Position numbers and translations under genes: made by a program. Positions 34,212-44,472 of a DNA stretch of 61,585 bases are shown here, in pieces. Each line of letters starts with the position of its first letter. Within the stretch, counting starts at the first letter, position 1. A model generated the notes under the pieces. That model had not been told where the DNA came from. It worked only from the letters and a program-made list of their open reading frames with translations, and ran no database searches. This DNA comes from Caryophanales bacterium (lineage in GTDB: Bacteria > Bacillota > Bacilli > Bacillales > Amphibacillaceae), in the NCBI GenBank assembly GCA_029257405.1, contig JARIBO010000010.1, positions 1 through 61,585 of the forward strand. The letters are read 5' to 3'.

Positions 34212-35630
34212 TTACTCACGCTCCTTCGTTCGATTTTTATACCATGAACGAAAAGTTTCTTTACTTGGTGCTTTAAAATCACGTGAATGTGTCCATTTTT
34301 TTAAAGGTCCGGGTCCCTTACTTATTTGCTCATTTTTTATCCAAGGTGTAAGTGTCGTCCTTGCTAAATTAGCACTTAGTTTATAAGCACTTGGCGTTGA
34401 GGCCCATTTCGCATAACCTTTCATCGCTATTTTTTCAACCTTAGGGCTAATCCCTAGTTCAACCATTTTTTCGCGGTGCATGATTAACTGTTCATGAAGT
34501 GGTATTTTCACAGGACACGCTTCTGTACAAGCACCACATAAGGTTGACGCGTGCGGTAATTCTTGATGGTTTTCATAACCATCAAGTAAGGGTGATAAAA
34601 CTGCGCCAATTGGTCCTGAATAAACCGAATTATAGGCATGTCCCCCAATATGACGGTAAACAGGACAAACATTTGAACACGCCCCGCAGCGAATACAATT
34701 AAGCGCTTCTTGAAATTCTGTACCAAGTATTTTTGAACGTCCATTATCGACAATAACTAAATGAAATTCTTCTGGACCATCAACTTCACCTTCTAGCCTG
34801 ACACCTGTATTGGCAGTTAAATAAGTTGATATTTTTTGTCCGACAGCAGAACGCGTGAGTAATGTTACTAATACGTCTAACTCTTCCCACGTTGGCACAA
34901 TTCGCTCCATTCCCATGACAGTAATTTGCGTTTTTGGTAACGAACTCACTAAGCGTGCATTACCTTCATTTGTTACCAGGGTTGTTGCACCTGATTCCGC
35001 AACTGCAAAATTACACCCTGTAATGCCAATGTCAGCTGATAAAAATTCTTTTCTTAATTGCTCCCGAGCAAACGCCGTTAACTCGTCAGGTGAATCACTT
35101 CCGTCATAACCACGTTCACGTATAAAGGTTTCTTTTATTTGTTCTTTATTTTTATGTAAAGCGGGTGCAACAAGGTGTGAGGGTGGATCTTCATCTAATT
35201 GTAAAATCCATTCGCCTAAATCTGTTTCTACAACGTCTAAATCAGCTTTTTCTAATACACGATTTAAGCCAAGCTCTTCAGTCATCATTGATTTTGATTT
35301 GACGACTTTTTTACCCTTACCTTCTTTAATCACGTGTAAAATATAATCGTTTGCTTCTGCTTTCGTTTCAGCGAAAAATACTGTACCGCCACGCTTTGAA
35401 ACATTATCACTTAATTCTGTTAAATAATAATCAAGGTTATTGAGTGTATGATTTCTAATTTGTTCACCTAATGAGCGCCACTCTTCCCAGTCTCCAAGTA
35501 TTTGCGCTTCATTTAATCTACCCGTTTGCAAGCGTTCCTGAGCAGATGACACAGCTTGTCGCATAAATTGATCAGCGATCCCCTTTTCAATGCGGTCTTT
35601 ATATGCGGTATTATTTAAATTTAAACTCAA
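34212..35630 (-). CDS. lutB: Lactate utilization iron-sulfur protein B
   Basis: A 472-residue subunit of the lactate oxidation complex. The N-terminal two-thirds is a LUD domain ([20 protein letters not shown]). It is followed by two 4Fe-4S motifs, [12 protein letters not shown] and CGACTEACP, which carry electrons towards the quinone pool. A short tail (to residue 472) completes the normal length. It starts at ATG 35630, 14 bases after lutA. Confidence 0.95.
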   Translation of the reverse strand: MSLNLNNTAYKDRIEKGIADQFMRQAVSSAQERLQTGRLNEAQILGDWEEWRSLGEQIRNHTLNNLDYYLTELSDNVSKRGGTVFFAETKAEANDYILHVIKEGKGKKVVKSKSMMTEELGLNRVLEKADLDVVETDLGEWILQLDEDPPSHLVAPALHKNKEQIKETFIRERGYDGSDSPDELTAFAREQLRKEFLSADIGITGCNFAVAESGATTLVTNEGNARLVSSLPKTQITVMGMERIVPTWEELDVLVTLLTRSAVGQKISTYLTANTGVRLEGEVDGPEEFHLVIVDNGRSKILGTEFQEALNCIRCGACSNVCPVYRHIGGHAYNSVYSGPIGAVLSPLLDGYENHQELPHASTLCGACTEACPVKIPLHEQLIMHREKMVELGISPKVEKIAMKGYAKWASTPSAYKLSANLARTTLTPWIKNEQISKGPGPLKKWTHSRDFKAPSKETFRSWYKNRTKERE

Positions 35631-35644
35631 CTTTATCCCTCCAA

Positions 35645-36358
35645 TCAGGCATTTAAAATTTCTGTAATATGAACAACTTTCATATCCTTTCCTTCACGTG
35701 ACATTCTGCCGCCGATATTCATTAAACAGCCCATATCGCCCCCTACTAAATAATCGGCCTTTGTTTCTGAGACATGGAATGACTTTTCAATAACCATTTC
35801 TCTAGAAATAATGTCATTTTTCACTGCAAATGTACCACCAAACCCGCAGCACATTTCTTTATTTTTAAGTTCCACTAACTCGAGCCCTTTTACTTGTTCC
35901 ATCAATATACGTGGCGCTTCTTTGACACCTAATATCCGTGTCATATGACAAGATGGATGATAAGTTACCCGGCCAGTAAAGTTAGATTTCAAATCCGTCA
36001 CCTGCATAACATCCACTAAAAACTGCGTGATTTCATATGCTTTATTCGCCGTCTCTACTGCGCGTTCGTGCCAGTCGTCACCTTCTTTGAATATTTTTGG
36101 ATATTCTTTAATCATTCCCACACAAGAACCAGATGGTCCGACAATATATTCCGAATCCTCAAACGCTTTCATCATTTGAATCATGCCTTGTTTTGCTTCT
36201 TTAGTATAACCACTATTAAATGCTGGTTGACCACAGCATGTTTGCGCTACTGGAAAATCAACTTCACAGCCTACTTTTTCTAATAGTTCAAGTGTATCTT
36301 TTCCTACTTCAGGTGAAAACATATCGCAAACACACGTAATAAATAAAGACACTTTCAT
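35645..36358 (-). CDS. lutA: Lactate utilization protein A
   Basis: A 237-residue protein of the cysteine-rich CCG family, related to glycolate oxidase GlcF. Both CCG modules are seen: [11 protein letters not shown] in the first half and [13 protein letters not shown] in the second. It probably binds an unusual iron-sulfur centre. It is the first gene of lutABC; the ATG at 36358 follows AAAGGAGG. The 260 bases upstream are AT-rich, and I could not pick out a firm promoter or a LutR site there. Confidence 0.95.
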   Translation of the reverse strand: MKVSLFITCVCDMFSPEVGKDTLELLEKVGCEVDFPVAQTCCGQPAFNSGYTKEAKQGMIQMMKAFEDSEYIVGPSGSCVGMIKEYPKIFKEGDDWHERAVETANKAYEITQFLVDVMQVTDLKSNFTGRVTYHPSCHMTRILGVKEAPRILMEQVKGLELVELKNKEMCCGFGGTFAVKNDIISREMVIEKSFHVSETKADYLVGGDMGCLMNIGGRMSREGKDMKVVHITEILNA

Positions 36359-36573
36359 TTACTTACCTCCTTTAACTTAACTACTTCTAAAATATATTTT
36401 ATTTCAAGTAAAAGATTCATATCACTTCTGTTAATTTTTATTTTAAAATTTAAAAATACGAGTAAGAGAACGACTAAATACTTTCTTTCATCAATAATGA
36501 TAAATATACTCAAGATCTAGGTCTTCTAATGAGTTAATACTAGCAAAATCGTCAGAATAGTCAATAAGTATCA

Positions 36574-36610
36574 ACAAAAAAACTAAAGCAGCTTAAAACT
36601 ACTTTAGTTT
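36574..36610 (-). terminator. Intrinsic terminator of pilus module 1
   Basis: On the minus-strand RNA, arms of 12 bases (36610-36599 and 36590-36579) pair with one U-G wobble and are followed by a T-run, directly after the last sortase gene of module 1. Confidence 0.88.
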
Positions 36611-36618
36611 AAATTATT

Positions 36619-37296
36619 TCATTTTTTTCGTTCGGCATAAACGAGCAAGCGTTGATAATTTTGCCGGTAAGGGTGGCACGTTAGTAAAGTTGCTAAATCT
36701 TTATCATCTTCGATTTCTAATGAATCCGTTTCATCCGGATAAATCACATTTTGATCGAAAACTTCATAAGTTAATGTTTCAGCTGGTGTATGAATATAAA
36801 ACACATCTCCTGGATTTAATTCATCAACATTTCTAAACATTGCTTTTGTTCCCATACCGCGGTGTCCAGATAAAACAGTATGCGTACTATTTCCACCAAC
36901 TGGTAAGGATGACCCTTCAACTTGGCCAATTCCTTTATTTAATATGTCATCTGTTGCACCTAAAAATATCGGAATAACTAACTGTAATTTTGGGATTTCA
37001 ATAGCAGCAAACATTTCTTCATCATAAAGATCTAAACAAGTTTTAAACTGTTGAAGTTTGTCTGCGTTATCAGCAAAAGGATCTCTAAAACCTTCACTAT
37101 CATAATAAATTTGTTCGTTGCACTGATTTGCTTTTTCCATTAATGCATCTAGTTCACTGTCTGACATTTCAACATTTTGAAAGTCCTTGACTCGGTCTTT
37201 TTGCAAATACCCATTCACCCACTGAGCAGCATGAGGATAAAGTAATATCAGCGCTCCAAGTGTAAATAAAATGATAATGGTTGATTTTTTTCTCAT
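36619..37296 (-). CDS. Class C-type sortase, small, pilus module 1
   Basis: A 225-residue pilus-associated transpeptidase. It has an N-terminal helix (about 5-24), a putative lid motif DPF at 72-74 that would cover the active site, and the catalytic set His145 (LSGHRGMG), Cys207 (TLLTCHPY) and Arg216. Unlike its neighbour it has no C-terminal membrane helix. Class C sortases polymerise pilins. Its ATG overlaps the upstream sortase stop by four bases. Residues 81-218 are identical to the copy at 44472-45149, while the N-terminal 80 residues differ at many positions. Confidence 0.9.
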   Translation of the reverse strand: MRKKSTIIILFTLGALILLYPHAAQWVNGYLQKDRVKDFQNVEMSDSELDALMEKANQCNEQIYYDSEGFRDPFADNADKLQQFKTCLDLYDEEMFAAIEIPKLQLVIPIFLGATDDILNKGIGQVEGSSLPVGGNSTHTVLSGHRGMGTKAMFRNVDELNPGDVFYIHTPAETLTYEVFDQNVIYPDETDSLEIEDDKDLATLLTCHPYRQNYQRLLVYAERKK

Positions 37297-38108
37297 GTGA
37301 TGTCGCCTCTTTTCCTTTTACGACGAATAAAGTAAATAATTGTAAGCAAGGCTATAATGCCACCAATGATATAATAAAACGTATAATCTTTTTTTATCGG
37401 TTTTGCAGCTGTTTTAGGGTCATAAGGTACTTGATGACCTGTCACCAGCATGCGGTGTGAATTAATCATATAAGGTTCACACGTCAAAAGAGTCATTTTA
37501 TTTTTATCTTCTTCCATATTAATCCAGTCTGTTTCACTTGGTAGCACCGTTTCAATATGATCAATTTCGTAAGCAATCGTTTCATCTAAAACTTGGGTGA
37601 AAAACATATCGCCAATTTGAACTTGATCTAAATTTCTAAACAATTTAGAACTCGGAAGTCCACGGTGAGCTGTAATCACACTATGCGTACCTAATTTGCT
37701 TGAAGGTAGTGATGAGTTTTCTAAATGTCCTGCACCTCTTGATAACACATCATCAGATGTGCCGTGATAAATTGGAATCTCAATATTTATTGCTGGTATT
37801 TTAACACTACCAATTGCCGGACTTAAATTAAGTGCGTCATAATAACTTGTGCTACCTTCACTAGTTTCTGGGTTACTCTTGGCAAATGGATCGACGAAGT
37901 TTAAATCCGAATCAGCTAACTCAGCATTATGTTTTTCAATCTTTTCTTTTTCGTTTTCAATTGTCTCTTCATCTAACTCTTCAATTGTTTCATTTTGTTC
38001 CTCGATTACTGATTGATATGCTGTAGTTGCGAAAAAATTACTCACAACCGGATATAAAAAGATACCTAAACCGAGCACAAAAATAACTGGAAATATTATT
38101 TTCCTCAT
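37293..38108 (-). CDS. Class C-type sortase, large, pilus module 1
   Basis: A 271-residue sortase with helices at both ends (about 4-27 and 244-262), lid motif DPF at 73-75, and catalytic His148 (TAHRGLPSS), Cys210 (TLLTCEPY) and Arg219. Two membrane anchors and a lid are classic for pilin polymerases. It lies 136 bases after the backbone pilin gene, and that gap holds two strong RNA hairpins. It is coupled to the small sortase by a four-base overlap. Which of the two sortases polymerises and which handles the tip or anchoring is not known. Confidence 0.92.
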   Translation of the reverse strand: MRKIIFPVIFVLGLGIFLYPVVSNFFATTAYQSVIEEQNETIEELDEETIENEKEKIEKHNAELADSDLNFVDPFAKSNPETSEGSTSYYDALNLSPAIGSVKIPAINIEIPIYHGTSDDVLSRGAGHLENSSLPSSKLGTHSVITAHRGLPSSKLFRNLDQVQIGDMFFTQVLDETIAYEIDHIETVLPSETDWINMEEDKNKMTLLTCEPYMINSHRMLVTGHQVPYDPKTAAKPIKKDYTFYYIIGGIIALLTIIYFIRRKRKRGDIT

Positions 38109-38128
38109 ACTAACCGCCCTTACTTAAT

Positions 38129-38202
38129 CATTTTATAAATTTCATTTATTAAAAGAGAAATTTGGTTAGTCTTCTCTCCTCATAAATAAAATTTATAAAA
38201 TG
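38129..38202 (-). repeat. Long-range hairpin between pilin and sortases, module 1
   Basis: Inverted repeat with 21-base arms (38129-38149 and 38182-38202) around a 32-base loop; the single mismatch is a U-G wobble in the minus-strand RNA. Its upstream arm shares bases 38198-38202 with the neighbouring hairpin, so the two folds compete. An equivalent pair occurs in module 2. Confidence 0.75.
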
Positions 38203-38235
38203 AGATAAAGGAGATTCCTCTCCTTTATCTCATTT
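38198..38235 (-). terminator. Hairpin after backbone pilin gene, module 1
   Basis: Perfect 16-base arms (38198-38213, 38220-38235) begin 10 bases after the pilin stop and are followed on the minus strand by an AT-rich, not fully T, tract. It is probably a partial terminator or mRNA stabiliser that makes pilin more abundant than sortase. Confidence 0.75.
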
Positions 38236-38244
38236 ATGTTTTTA

Positions 38245-39984
38245 CTATTCTGCAGTTTTTCTACGGCGAAGGTATGCAAATAATGCGATAGCCATTAATG
38301 CAAGACCGATAACTGTGAATAAAATTGTTCCTAATCCACCCGTTGTTGGTAATAACCAACCTGATTTAGAGTTTTCAACAATGACTTCTTGATTATCTAC
38401 ATTATCAATAACTTCAACTTCTACTGGTTTTGTTAATAAACGGTATGGTTTTTCAGTACCGTCATCAGCAGTATACATTGGTGCTTTAGTTTCATGTAAA
38501 TAATACGTTCCTGGTGTTAAACCTGTAATTAAGATTTCTCCACCTGCATTTGTTGCTAAATTTTCTAGATTACCTGTTTGAGACTCTCCATTAATTTTAA
38601 TCGTTGTTCCATTTGCATTAACAATTGTCTCCCCATCTGCATCTTTTGTTAATTTAAATTCTGCACCCGCAAGCGTTGCGCCACCATTTTTGTCTACTTT
38701 AAGTATTTTTATACCACCATCTCTTGGTGTAACAATAATAGTTGAATCTTTTTCTGATTCTTCACCACGGTTATTATTAAAATTAACATTCGCTTTGTTA
38801 GGAATACCAGATTCTCCCTCTTTTAATTCAGCGTTTGGTTTTATTTTTGCTGTAAACGTAATTTTAATATCTGTGTTAGGTGTTAATTCAGTAATGTCTT
38901 TTACTGACCACTCTAGCTTCTGACCTGTTTGAGTCAATGTAACATTGCCTTTTTCCGTTCCAGTAACTTCCCAACCATCAGTAATAGATCCGTCTGTAAT
39001 AAATTCTAAACGTTCATCTAAAGTATCTGTTACAGCTATTTTAGAATACTTTTTAATATCGCCTGGTGAAGTAATTGAAATATTATATTTAAATTCTTGA
39101 TCACGATCAAAGTATGTTGTATCACCTTCTACATTTTTTTCAATATTAGGCTTTAAGTAGTTTGTAACAATAATATTATTTGGATTATCTGAATCAACTT
39201 CTGTAAATCCTTCAATTGTTTCCCACACTATTTCTGTCTTTCCTTCTTTACCGTCTTGATTTTTCTTAACCGTGAAATTAATTTTCGAATTATTTACTGC
39301 GTAATCTCCCACAGTCGATTTTTCTTGGAAGTAATATTTTCCAGCTGCTAATGATTGAGCGCCGATTTTACCATAATTATTAGTCGTGAATAATTCTTCG
39401 CTTTCTTTTGTTCCATCTTCCTTAAATAGTTCGAACTCAGCACCTGAAAGTATTTCTCCTTTTTCATTTACTTTTGTTAATTCAACTTCTCCGCGAATTT
39501 TTTCATTCTTAGGATAAATATTCACGTCATACGCTAAATCTTTTCCATTATTATAAGTCATTGGAATATCTACTGAGAATTTTTCATCGTTTAAAATAAC
39601 ACCAGCGGGACCTGAAATTTCTTGAACAGTGTAACGACCAACGAGTAGGTTATCTACTTTAACTATTCCAGTGTCACCCGTTTCTACTTTACGAACTTCT
39701 CCATCTGTCACTTCATTCCAGTCTTTACCGTCAAATGAATGAGTTTGAATAATTTCATATTCAACGCCAGCTAATGGTTTAGCGTCACTTGGAACACCTG
39801 CTGAAGGTCCTGTTTGATTTTCACCTTCTGCTGTAGCTCCTGGTTCTCTTTCAAATTTATGTATTGTTAAACTTCCCGTATTCTGATGAGTAGCTGCTCC
39901 AACTGAGACACTTGGTAAAATTAATGAAAGTAATAATGTTAAAACTAATACTAAGTTTAATGATCTTTTATTTATAATTGACAA
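38245..39984 (-). CDS. Backbone (SpaA-type) pilin, module 1
   Basis: A 579-residue LPxTG surface protein and likely shaft subunit. It has a signal peptide (to about residue 31), then Cna-B/SpaA-type beta domains. The pilin motif YPKN (157-160) supplies Lys159 for inter-subunit isopeptide bonds. Glu498 sits in the E-box YLHETKAP. LPTTG (545-549), a hydrophobic helix and RRRKTAE form the sorting signal. The start is TTG 39984, because AAAGGAG lies nine bases upstream and the module 2 homologue starts at the same codon. It is followed by two sortases. Confidence 0.93.
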   Translation of the reverse strand: MSIINKRSLNLVLVLTLLLSLILPSVSVGAATHQNTGSLTIHKFEREPGATAEGENQTGPSAGVPSDAKPLAGVEYEIIQTHSFDGKDWNEVTDGEVRKVETGDTGIVKVDNLLVGRYTVQEISGPAGVILNDEKFSVDIPMTYNNGKDLAYDVNIYPKNEKIRGEVELTKVNEKGEILSGAEFELFKEDGTKESEELFTTNNYGKIGAQSLAAGKYYFQEKSTVGDYAVNNSKINFTVKKNQDGKEGKTEIVWETIEGFTEVDSDNPNNIIVTNYLKPNIEKNVEGDTTYFDRDQEFKYNISITSPGDIKKYSKIAVTDTLDERLEFITDGSITDGWEVTGTEKGNVTLTQTGQKLEWSVKDITELTPNTDIKITFTAKIKPNAELKEGESGIPNKANVNFNNNRGEESEKDSTIIVTPRDGGIKILKVDKNGGATLAGAEFKLTKDADGETIVNANGTTIKINGESQTGNLENLATNAGGEILITGLTPGTYYLHETKAPMYTADDGTEKPYRLLTKPVEVEVIDNVDNQEVIVENSKSGWLLPTTGGLGTILFTVIGLALMAIALFAYLRRRKTAE

Positions 39985-40042
39985 TATACTTCTCTCCTTT
40001 ATTAATTGTTTATTTAACTGAGTTAAGACTTTTGGTTCTTGC

Positions 40043-40056
40043 CTCACCACCTTAAA
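40043..40056 (-). promoter_or_regulatory. Conserved intergenic motif, module 1
   Basis: The minus-strand sequence TTTAAGGTGGTGAG lies 10 bases after the tip pilin stop and recurs unchanged in module 2 (47911-47924), although the surrounding spacer differs. It looks like a ribosome binding site without a following long ORF. The role is unknown. Confidence 0.4.
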
Positions 40057-40066
40057 TATTCGTATT

Positions 40067-42766
40067 TTAACTACTTTTTCTTTTTCTAAAAATAAACCAT
40101 AAAGCTGTTATCATCAGCATAATTCCAAGTCCATAAAATCCAAGAGTGCCAATACCACCTGTATCAGGTAGATGCCATCCTTGTTTACTGTTTTGAATAG
40201 TTTCTTCTAATAATAAGTTATCTTGATTAATAGTTAGTTCAATTTCTTTACTTAATAAGCGATATCCTTCAGGTGCTTTTGTTTCTTTTAATAAATAGTC
40301 ACCCCAGTTAAGATTATCAAATATAATTTCTCCATTAGCATCAGATGTTTTAGTTCCAATTTTTTCACCATTTGAATTAATTAATTCAAATGTCGCATCT
40401 GCTAAAGGATTCTCGTTATTATCAACTTTAGTAATAACAATTTGACCTCGTATTTTTTTATTTGTAATTGTTTGTGTCGTCTCTTTACCTTTTTCAACGT
40501 TTACAGTTAAATACATCGTATCAATCTCATAACCCTTGGGCGCTTTTGTTTCCACTATCGTATACTCTCCTGCAGGTAATTCTTTTGATAGTGCAGTCCC
40601 ATCTGCTTGTGTAGTTAATTCTTCAATTTTATTACCATCCGAGTCTCTTATTTCAAACTCAGCACCTGCTAATTTAACGTTTGAATTAGCTGAATCAACT
40701 TTTACAATTTTTAGGGTTCCTTCTTTAGGTGGTTTTACAAAAACTTTTGGAGATGTTTTTGCTTCACCATCTAATAGTAAGGCTGTTTGATTTGGGATTT
40801 TTTTATCCACATAACTTTCTAGTTGTGCTTTAGTAACATTGTTTTTTATTTTCGCTTGGAAAGTAACCGTTATTTTTTTACCAGCCAAATAATTATAGGT
40901 GTCATTTACCTTTAAAATATCAATGATAAATCCACTTGAATTATTTAGTATGTTAATAGTGGAATTTAAATTTGGAATGTCATCAGATTTAATGATGATA
41001 TTTCCTGATGTTCCACTAAGTTCTAAGACACTTTCAAGTTCATCTTTTAATTGTACTTTGTCATATCGTCTAACATTTTCGTCAAATTGATATTCTAACT
41101 TATAAGTAAATAAGTCATTTATTTTGTCTAATACAAGGCTATCTGTAAATTGATTTGAATTATCTAAAGCAACGTATTTTTTTACGTTAATTACACATTT
41201 ATCGCTATTTGGATTACCAATTAAATTAGCGTTTGGTATATTTAATGTTTTGGTGTAATTATTTGCAACTCGGTCGTAAGATATATTTCCTTTAGTAACA
41301 GGCCTTGTTTCTTGACTATGAACTTCTTTTTCTCTTAACTTATAAGTTAATTTACTTTTAGCTGATTTAACTCGGTTAGCAGTCGCAAGGACTTTATTCC
41401 CAGTTTGACTTGCCGCTATTTGTGTACCATTTAATTGAACACTGTTTTCAATTAATTCAAAACCCGGGGCGACTTCAAATTCAAATTTAAATCCGCTATA
41501 TTGATCAATGGTTGTTTGCAAATTGTCTAATAATGTTTCAATTAGTTCTGCTAAATTTTCACTTGAACTATAATTACTATCTGAAGAGGCAACGCCTTTT
41601 AGCATTGCTCTTGCTGCAGGACCAATTGTTTGATCATAATAATTTTTTCCGTAACCATTTTGTAAAATTGCTTTATTTTCCCAATAAGCAGAAATCATTT
41701 CATAACCTAAACCTTTTATTTCATTAGCTATACCTGATACTTCATTAAAGGTTTGCTGGTAAAATTGATTAGATTCTGCCCAAGCTGTTCCTATTTGACG
41801 GTTTAAATGGAGATAACCATCTAACTGCGCATTTGCAACCCCGTCGGTTATAAGTATAAATACTGTTTCACGATCAGTTAAATTTTGTCCTGATGTTGCT
41901 TTTATGTATTCATCTTTAGCAAATTTCAATCCACTCGCTGTAGGTGTTGCGCCTCCAAAATTGATATTTTGAATTTTATTTTTTAAATCTCGTGCATTAT
42001 TAGATAAATTGGTGTGATTGGTAGTTGTTAAGCCTTGCTCACTTGACCCACGATTCCTTGTACCATAGATGACCCCTCTATTATAGTTTGTTAAATTGGT
42101 GTATTGCTTATACCCAATATAACCACGGTAGCTTGTTACCATCATACGGTCTTGAGTTAAATCTAATTTATCAACGATATCTTTTAAACTTTGTTTCACT
42201 TGATTTTCATTACCCGCATAAGATCCACTTGCGTCTTGTACAACGACGATATCAAGTGGTTTCTTTTCTGTCGGTACAGGTAAATCAAAATTAACTGTTC
42301 CTTCAACCTCTCTTAAACACATATTTTCTGAATCTACGGGTTGAATAGTATGGTTAGCAGTATTCGCTAATTCGTTTATGGATGAAGTGTTACTTTTAAA
42401 GCTTTTAACATTTTTTGATGATTCAGCAATTTCTGTTTCAACTGGAACAACTTCTTCCTCTTCCTCTTTTTCTAAGTCGTCTGTTTTATTCTCATCTTTT
42501 TTTTCTGCTAAGGGCTCTTCTGGTTCTTCAGTTTCTCCTTTAGTTTCTTCTTTAGTTTTATCTATTTCTTCCTTCGGATTAGCTTCTATATCTTCTGGTT
42601 TTTCTTTAATTTCTTCTTGGCTTTCTTCTTGTTCTACTTCTACATAATCATCTACTAGTAATTCCTCATCTTTACTATTTGCCATTACATGAGATGTCAT
42701 TGGAATAAGTATTGTTTGAATTAAGATAAATATAATAAGTATTATGTTAAATAACGGTCTTTTCAA
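40067..42766 (-). CDS. VWA-domain tip pilin/adhesin, module 1
   Basis: An 899-residue LPxTG protein, probably at the pilus tip. It has a signal peptide (to about 29), an acidic Glu/Lys linker (about 32-115), and a von Willebrand A domain with MIDAS Asp178-x-Ser180-x-Ser182 (QDASGSY), GGATPTASG and LITDGVAN. Further beta domains follow, then Cna-B repeats with E-boxes (VETKAPKGY, KETKAPEGY), and LPDTG at 866-870. Only two Cys are seen, at 150 and near 510, bracketing the VWA domain. The start is TTG 42766 after AAGGAGG. It is the first gene of the pilus operon and divergent from a regulator. Confidence 0.92.
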   Translation of the reverse strand: MKRPLFNIILIIFILIQTILIPMTSHVMANSKDEELLVDDYVEVEQEESQEEIKEKPEDIEANPKEEIDKTKEETKGETEEPEEPLAEKKDENKTDDLEKEEEEEVVPVETEIAESSKNVKSFKSNTSSINELANTANHTIQPVDSENMCLREVEGTVNFDLPVPTEKKPLDIVVVQDASGSYAGNENQVKQSLKDIVDKLDLTQDRMMVTSYRGYIGYKQYTNLTNYNRGVIYGTRNRGSSEQGLTTTNHTNLSNNARDLKNKIQNINFGGATPTASGLKFAKDEYIKATSGQNLTDRETVFILITDGVANAQLDGYLHLNRQIGTAWAESNQFYQQTFNEVSGIANEIKGLGYEMISAYWENKAILQNGYGKNYYDQTIGPAARAMLKGVASSDSNYSSSENLAELIETLLDNLQTTIDQYSGFKFEFEVAPGFELIENSVQLNGTQIAASQTGNKVLATANRVKSAKSKLTYKLREKEVHSQETRPVTKGNISYDRVANNYTKTLNIPNANLIGNPNSDKCVINVKKYVALDNSNQFTDSLVLDKINDLFTYKLEYQFDENVRRYDKVQLKDELESVLELSGTSGNIIIKSDDIPNLNSTINILNNSSGFIIDILKVNDTYNYLAGKKITVTFQAKIKNNVTKAQLESYVDKKIPNQTALLLDGEAKTSPKVFVKPPKEGTLKIVKVDSANSNVKLAGAEFEIRDSDGNKIEELTTQADGTALSKELPAGEYTIVETKAPKGYEIDTMYLTVNVEKGKETTQTITNKKIRGQIVITKVDNNENPLADATFELINSNGEKIGTKTSDANGEIIFDNLNWGDYLLKETKAPEGYRLLSKEIELTINQDNLLLEETIQNSKQGWHLPDTGGIGTLGFYGLGIMLMITALWFIFRKRKSS

Positions 42767-42869
42767 ACGGTAACCTCCTTACTCGTTTCGTAATCTATAT
42801 ATATGTATTTTGTTTAATGCTACTTTAATATTTAATTATAGATCATTTACAAAGGTTTTTATTTCTTGT

Positions 42870-42934
42870 TTTTTCCTTTTGAAAAGTTATTATATGGAAA
42901 AAGCCTTAACAACTCAAAATTTTTATAGTAGTAT
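42870..42934 (+). promoter_or_regulatory. Regulator promoter and operator candidate, module 1
   Basis: TTAACA (42906-42911) and TAGTAT (42929-42934) are 17 bases apart and drive the regulator. Directly upstream TTTTTCC (42870-42876) and GGAAAAA (42896-42902) form a spaced dyad, with CTTTTGAAAAG inside it. Module 2 has the same promoter and a tighter version of the dyad, making this a likely binding site for the adjacent regulator. Confidence 0.55.
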
Positions 42935-42970
42935 ACTTGTATCGTAACAATAGAAAGTTGGTAAGTAATT

Positions 42971-44461
42971 ATGAAAACATACATAGCTAAAAGACATTTT
43001 GATTTATTATTAATTTTAGAAAAAGAAAATGAATGGATAAGTTCCAATGACCTTGGATCTTTGTTAAATTTATCGAATAAAACAATCCAAAAAGAAATTC
43101 GAATTTTAAATCAACTTTTACCAAGCGATTGGAAAATAGAAATGACTAATGGAATAGGTTACCTTCTTAAACAACCTTTTTCCGAAAGTGTAAAATTAAA
43201 ATTTGTCGCTGAAGAAGATTTATTAACTTATAACATACTTAATTTAATTATAAAAAAAGAAGTAACAAATTTAACTGAACTTGCAGATAAAATCTTTCAT
43301 AGCTTAACAACAATGCATCGAACTATTCAAAATATAAATAGTAATCTGAAGAATTGTTATGATGTTGAAATCATTGATCGTCCGCTTAGATTATCTGGAA
43401 GTGAACATAATATGAGACACTTAATTTTTGATGGAAAATCTTTTATTAACTGTACCTATAATGACCTAGAATCAATCATACTTAAAAATAAAGAGTTAGA
43501 TGTTTTTTTAAACACATATATACACTTAAATATTTCTTTATATAATAAAAGTATTTTTTATATTTATTTAGACGTGATAATCCAAAGAATTAAAGAAGGT
43601 TATGAAATAGAGAGTTATCCAGAAAAAGTAATACATAATGCTATGAAGACTAATTTATATGAAAGAATTGAACCTTTATTTTCTTATATTGAAAATACAT
43701 ATCATGTAAAACTTTCTTTAAATGAACGCATTCACTTATACTATCATTTTATTCAGTTAGATGTTCATTTGATTGAATCTTATGAATCTGATTTTTTCAA
43801 AGATGAAAATAATACAAATAGAACTTTTTTAAACCTTGTTGATTATTTAAGTAGTCAGTTTAACTTAAACTTTAAAAGTTCTTCTTCTTTTTTAATTAAT
43901 GCGTTTAATATTTATCATTTGAATATGCATTTTACAAACTTTTTAAATTCTAAAAAAAAACCAAAAAAATATTATTTTGAAGATATCATTAAACATCATA
44001 ATTTACCGTTAGAAAGATTTACACTGCTTTGTGAAGAATGGGGATATAAAAACAATGTCACATTCACAAAACACACGTTAATTTCTTTACTGCTATTAAT
44101 TAAAGAATTTAACTTGATTCATGCAAAAGCGAATGTTTTCATCGTAAAATCACATTCCTTTATTTTAAATAATTTACTGCTAACTGAATTAAAACGAGAA
44201 TTAAGTTCTAAAGTTAATTTTTTACAATGTGAACCATCTTTTATAGATGATTTCGAGCAGGTCAAGAAGCCAATCGATTTAATTATATCTGATATTGTAC
44301 TTCCTTATGAATTTTCACAGATTCCGCAAATTCATATAAGTAAATATGTTACTGAAAAAAATCTTGCTATCATTCGCAAAGTAATTAATGATGTAATAAA
44401 AGAAAAAGAGATACTTACTTTAAAATTACCAAGTGAACATAAAAAAACCATTTCTAATTAG
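42971..44461 (+). CDS. RofA/Mga-like transcriptional regulator, module 1
   Basis: A 496-residue DNA-binding regulator. The N-terminal residues about 5-60 form a helix-turn-helix (WISSNDLGSLLNLSNKTIQK), and a second one lies at about 95-115 (NLTELADKIFHSLTTMHRTI). PRD-like helical regions and an EIIB-like C-terminal portion follow, the layout of the Mga/RofA/AtxA family. In streptococci RofA and Nra sit beside pilus (FCT) genes and control them. It is divergent from the tip pilin gene. The binding site before ATG 42971 is weak, suggesting low expression. Confidence 0.85.
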   Translation: MKTYIAKRHFDLLLILEKENEWISSNDLGSLLNLSNKTIQKEIRILNQLLPSDWKIEMTNGIGYLLKQPFSESVKLKFVAEEDLLTYNILNLIIKKEVTNLTELADKIFHSLTTMHRTIQNINSNLKNCYDVEIIDRPLRLSGSEHNMRHLIFDGKSFINCTYNDLESIILKNKELDVFLNTYIHLNISLYNKSIFYIYLDVIIQRIKEGYEIESYPEKVIHNAMKTNLYERIEPLFSYIENTYHVKLSLNERIHLYYHFIQLDVHLIESYESDFFKDENNTNRTFLNLVDYLSSQFNLNFKSSSSFLINAFNIYHLNMHFTNFLNSKKKPKKYYFEDIIKHHNLPLERFTLLCEEWGYKNNVTFTKHTLISLLLLIKEFNLIHAKANVFIVKSHSFILNNLLLTELKRELSSKVNFLQCEPSFIDDFEQVKKPIDLIISDIVLPYEFSQIPQIHISKYVTEKNLAIIRKVINDVIKEKEILTLKLPSEHKKTISN

Positions 44462-44472
44462 AAATGGTTTTT
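44443..44472. terminator. Bidirectional terminator between the two pilus modules
   Basis: A perfect 30-base palindrome (arms 44443-44457, 44458-44472) overlaps the regulator 1 stop and the small sortase 2 stop, with A/T tracts on both sides. Confidence 0.9.

Noticed and set aside
36359-36573. Gap upstream of lutA as a mobile-element boundary for the pilus region
   Set aside because: No direct repeats, integrase, transposase, tRNA or sharp composition change was seen on either side of the pilus modules.
39985-40050. N-terminal extension of backbone pilin 1 to a GTG at 40050
   Set aside because: It would add 22 polar residues before the signal peptide, lacks a properly spaced ribosome binding site, and is not open in module 2, which starts at the equivalent TTG.
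42859-43047. Minus-strand 62-codon frame between tip pilin 1 and its regulator
   Set aside because: It covers the regulator promoter and start, has no binding site and no counterpart in module 2.
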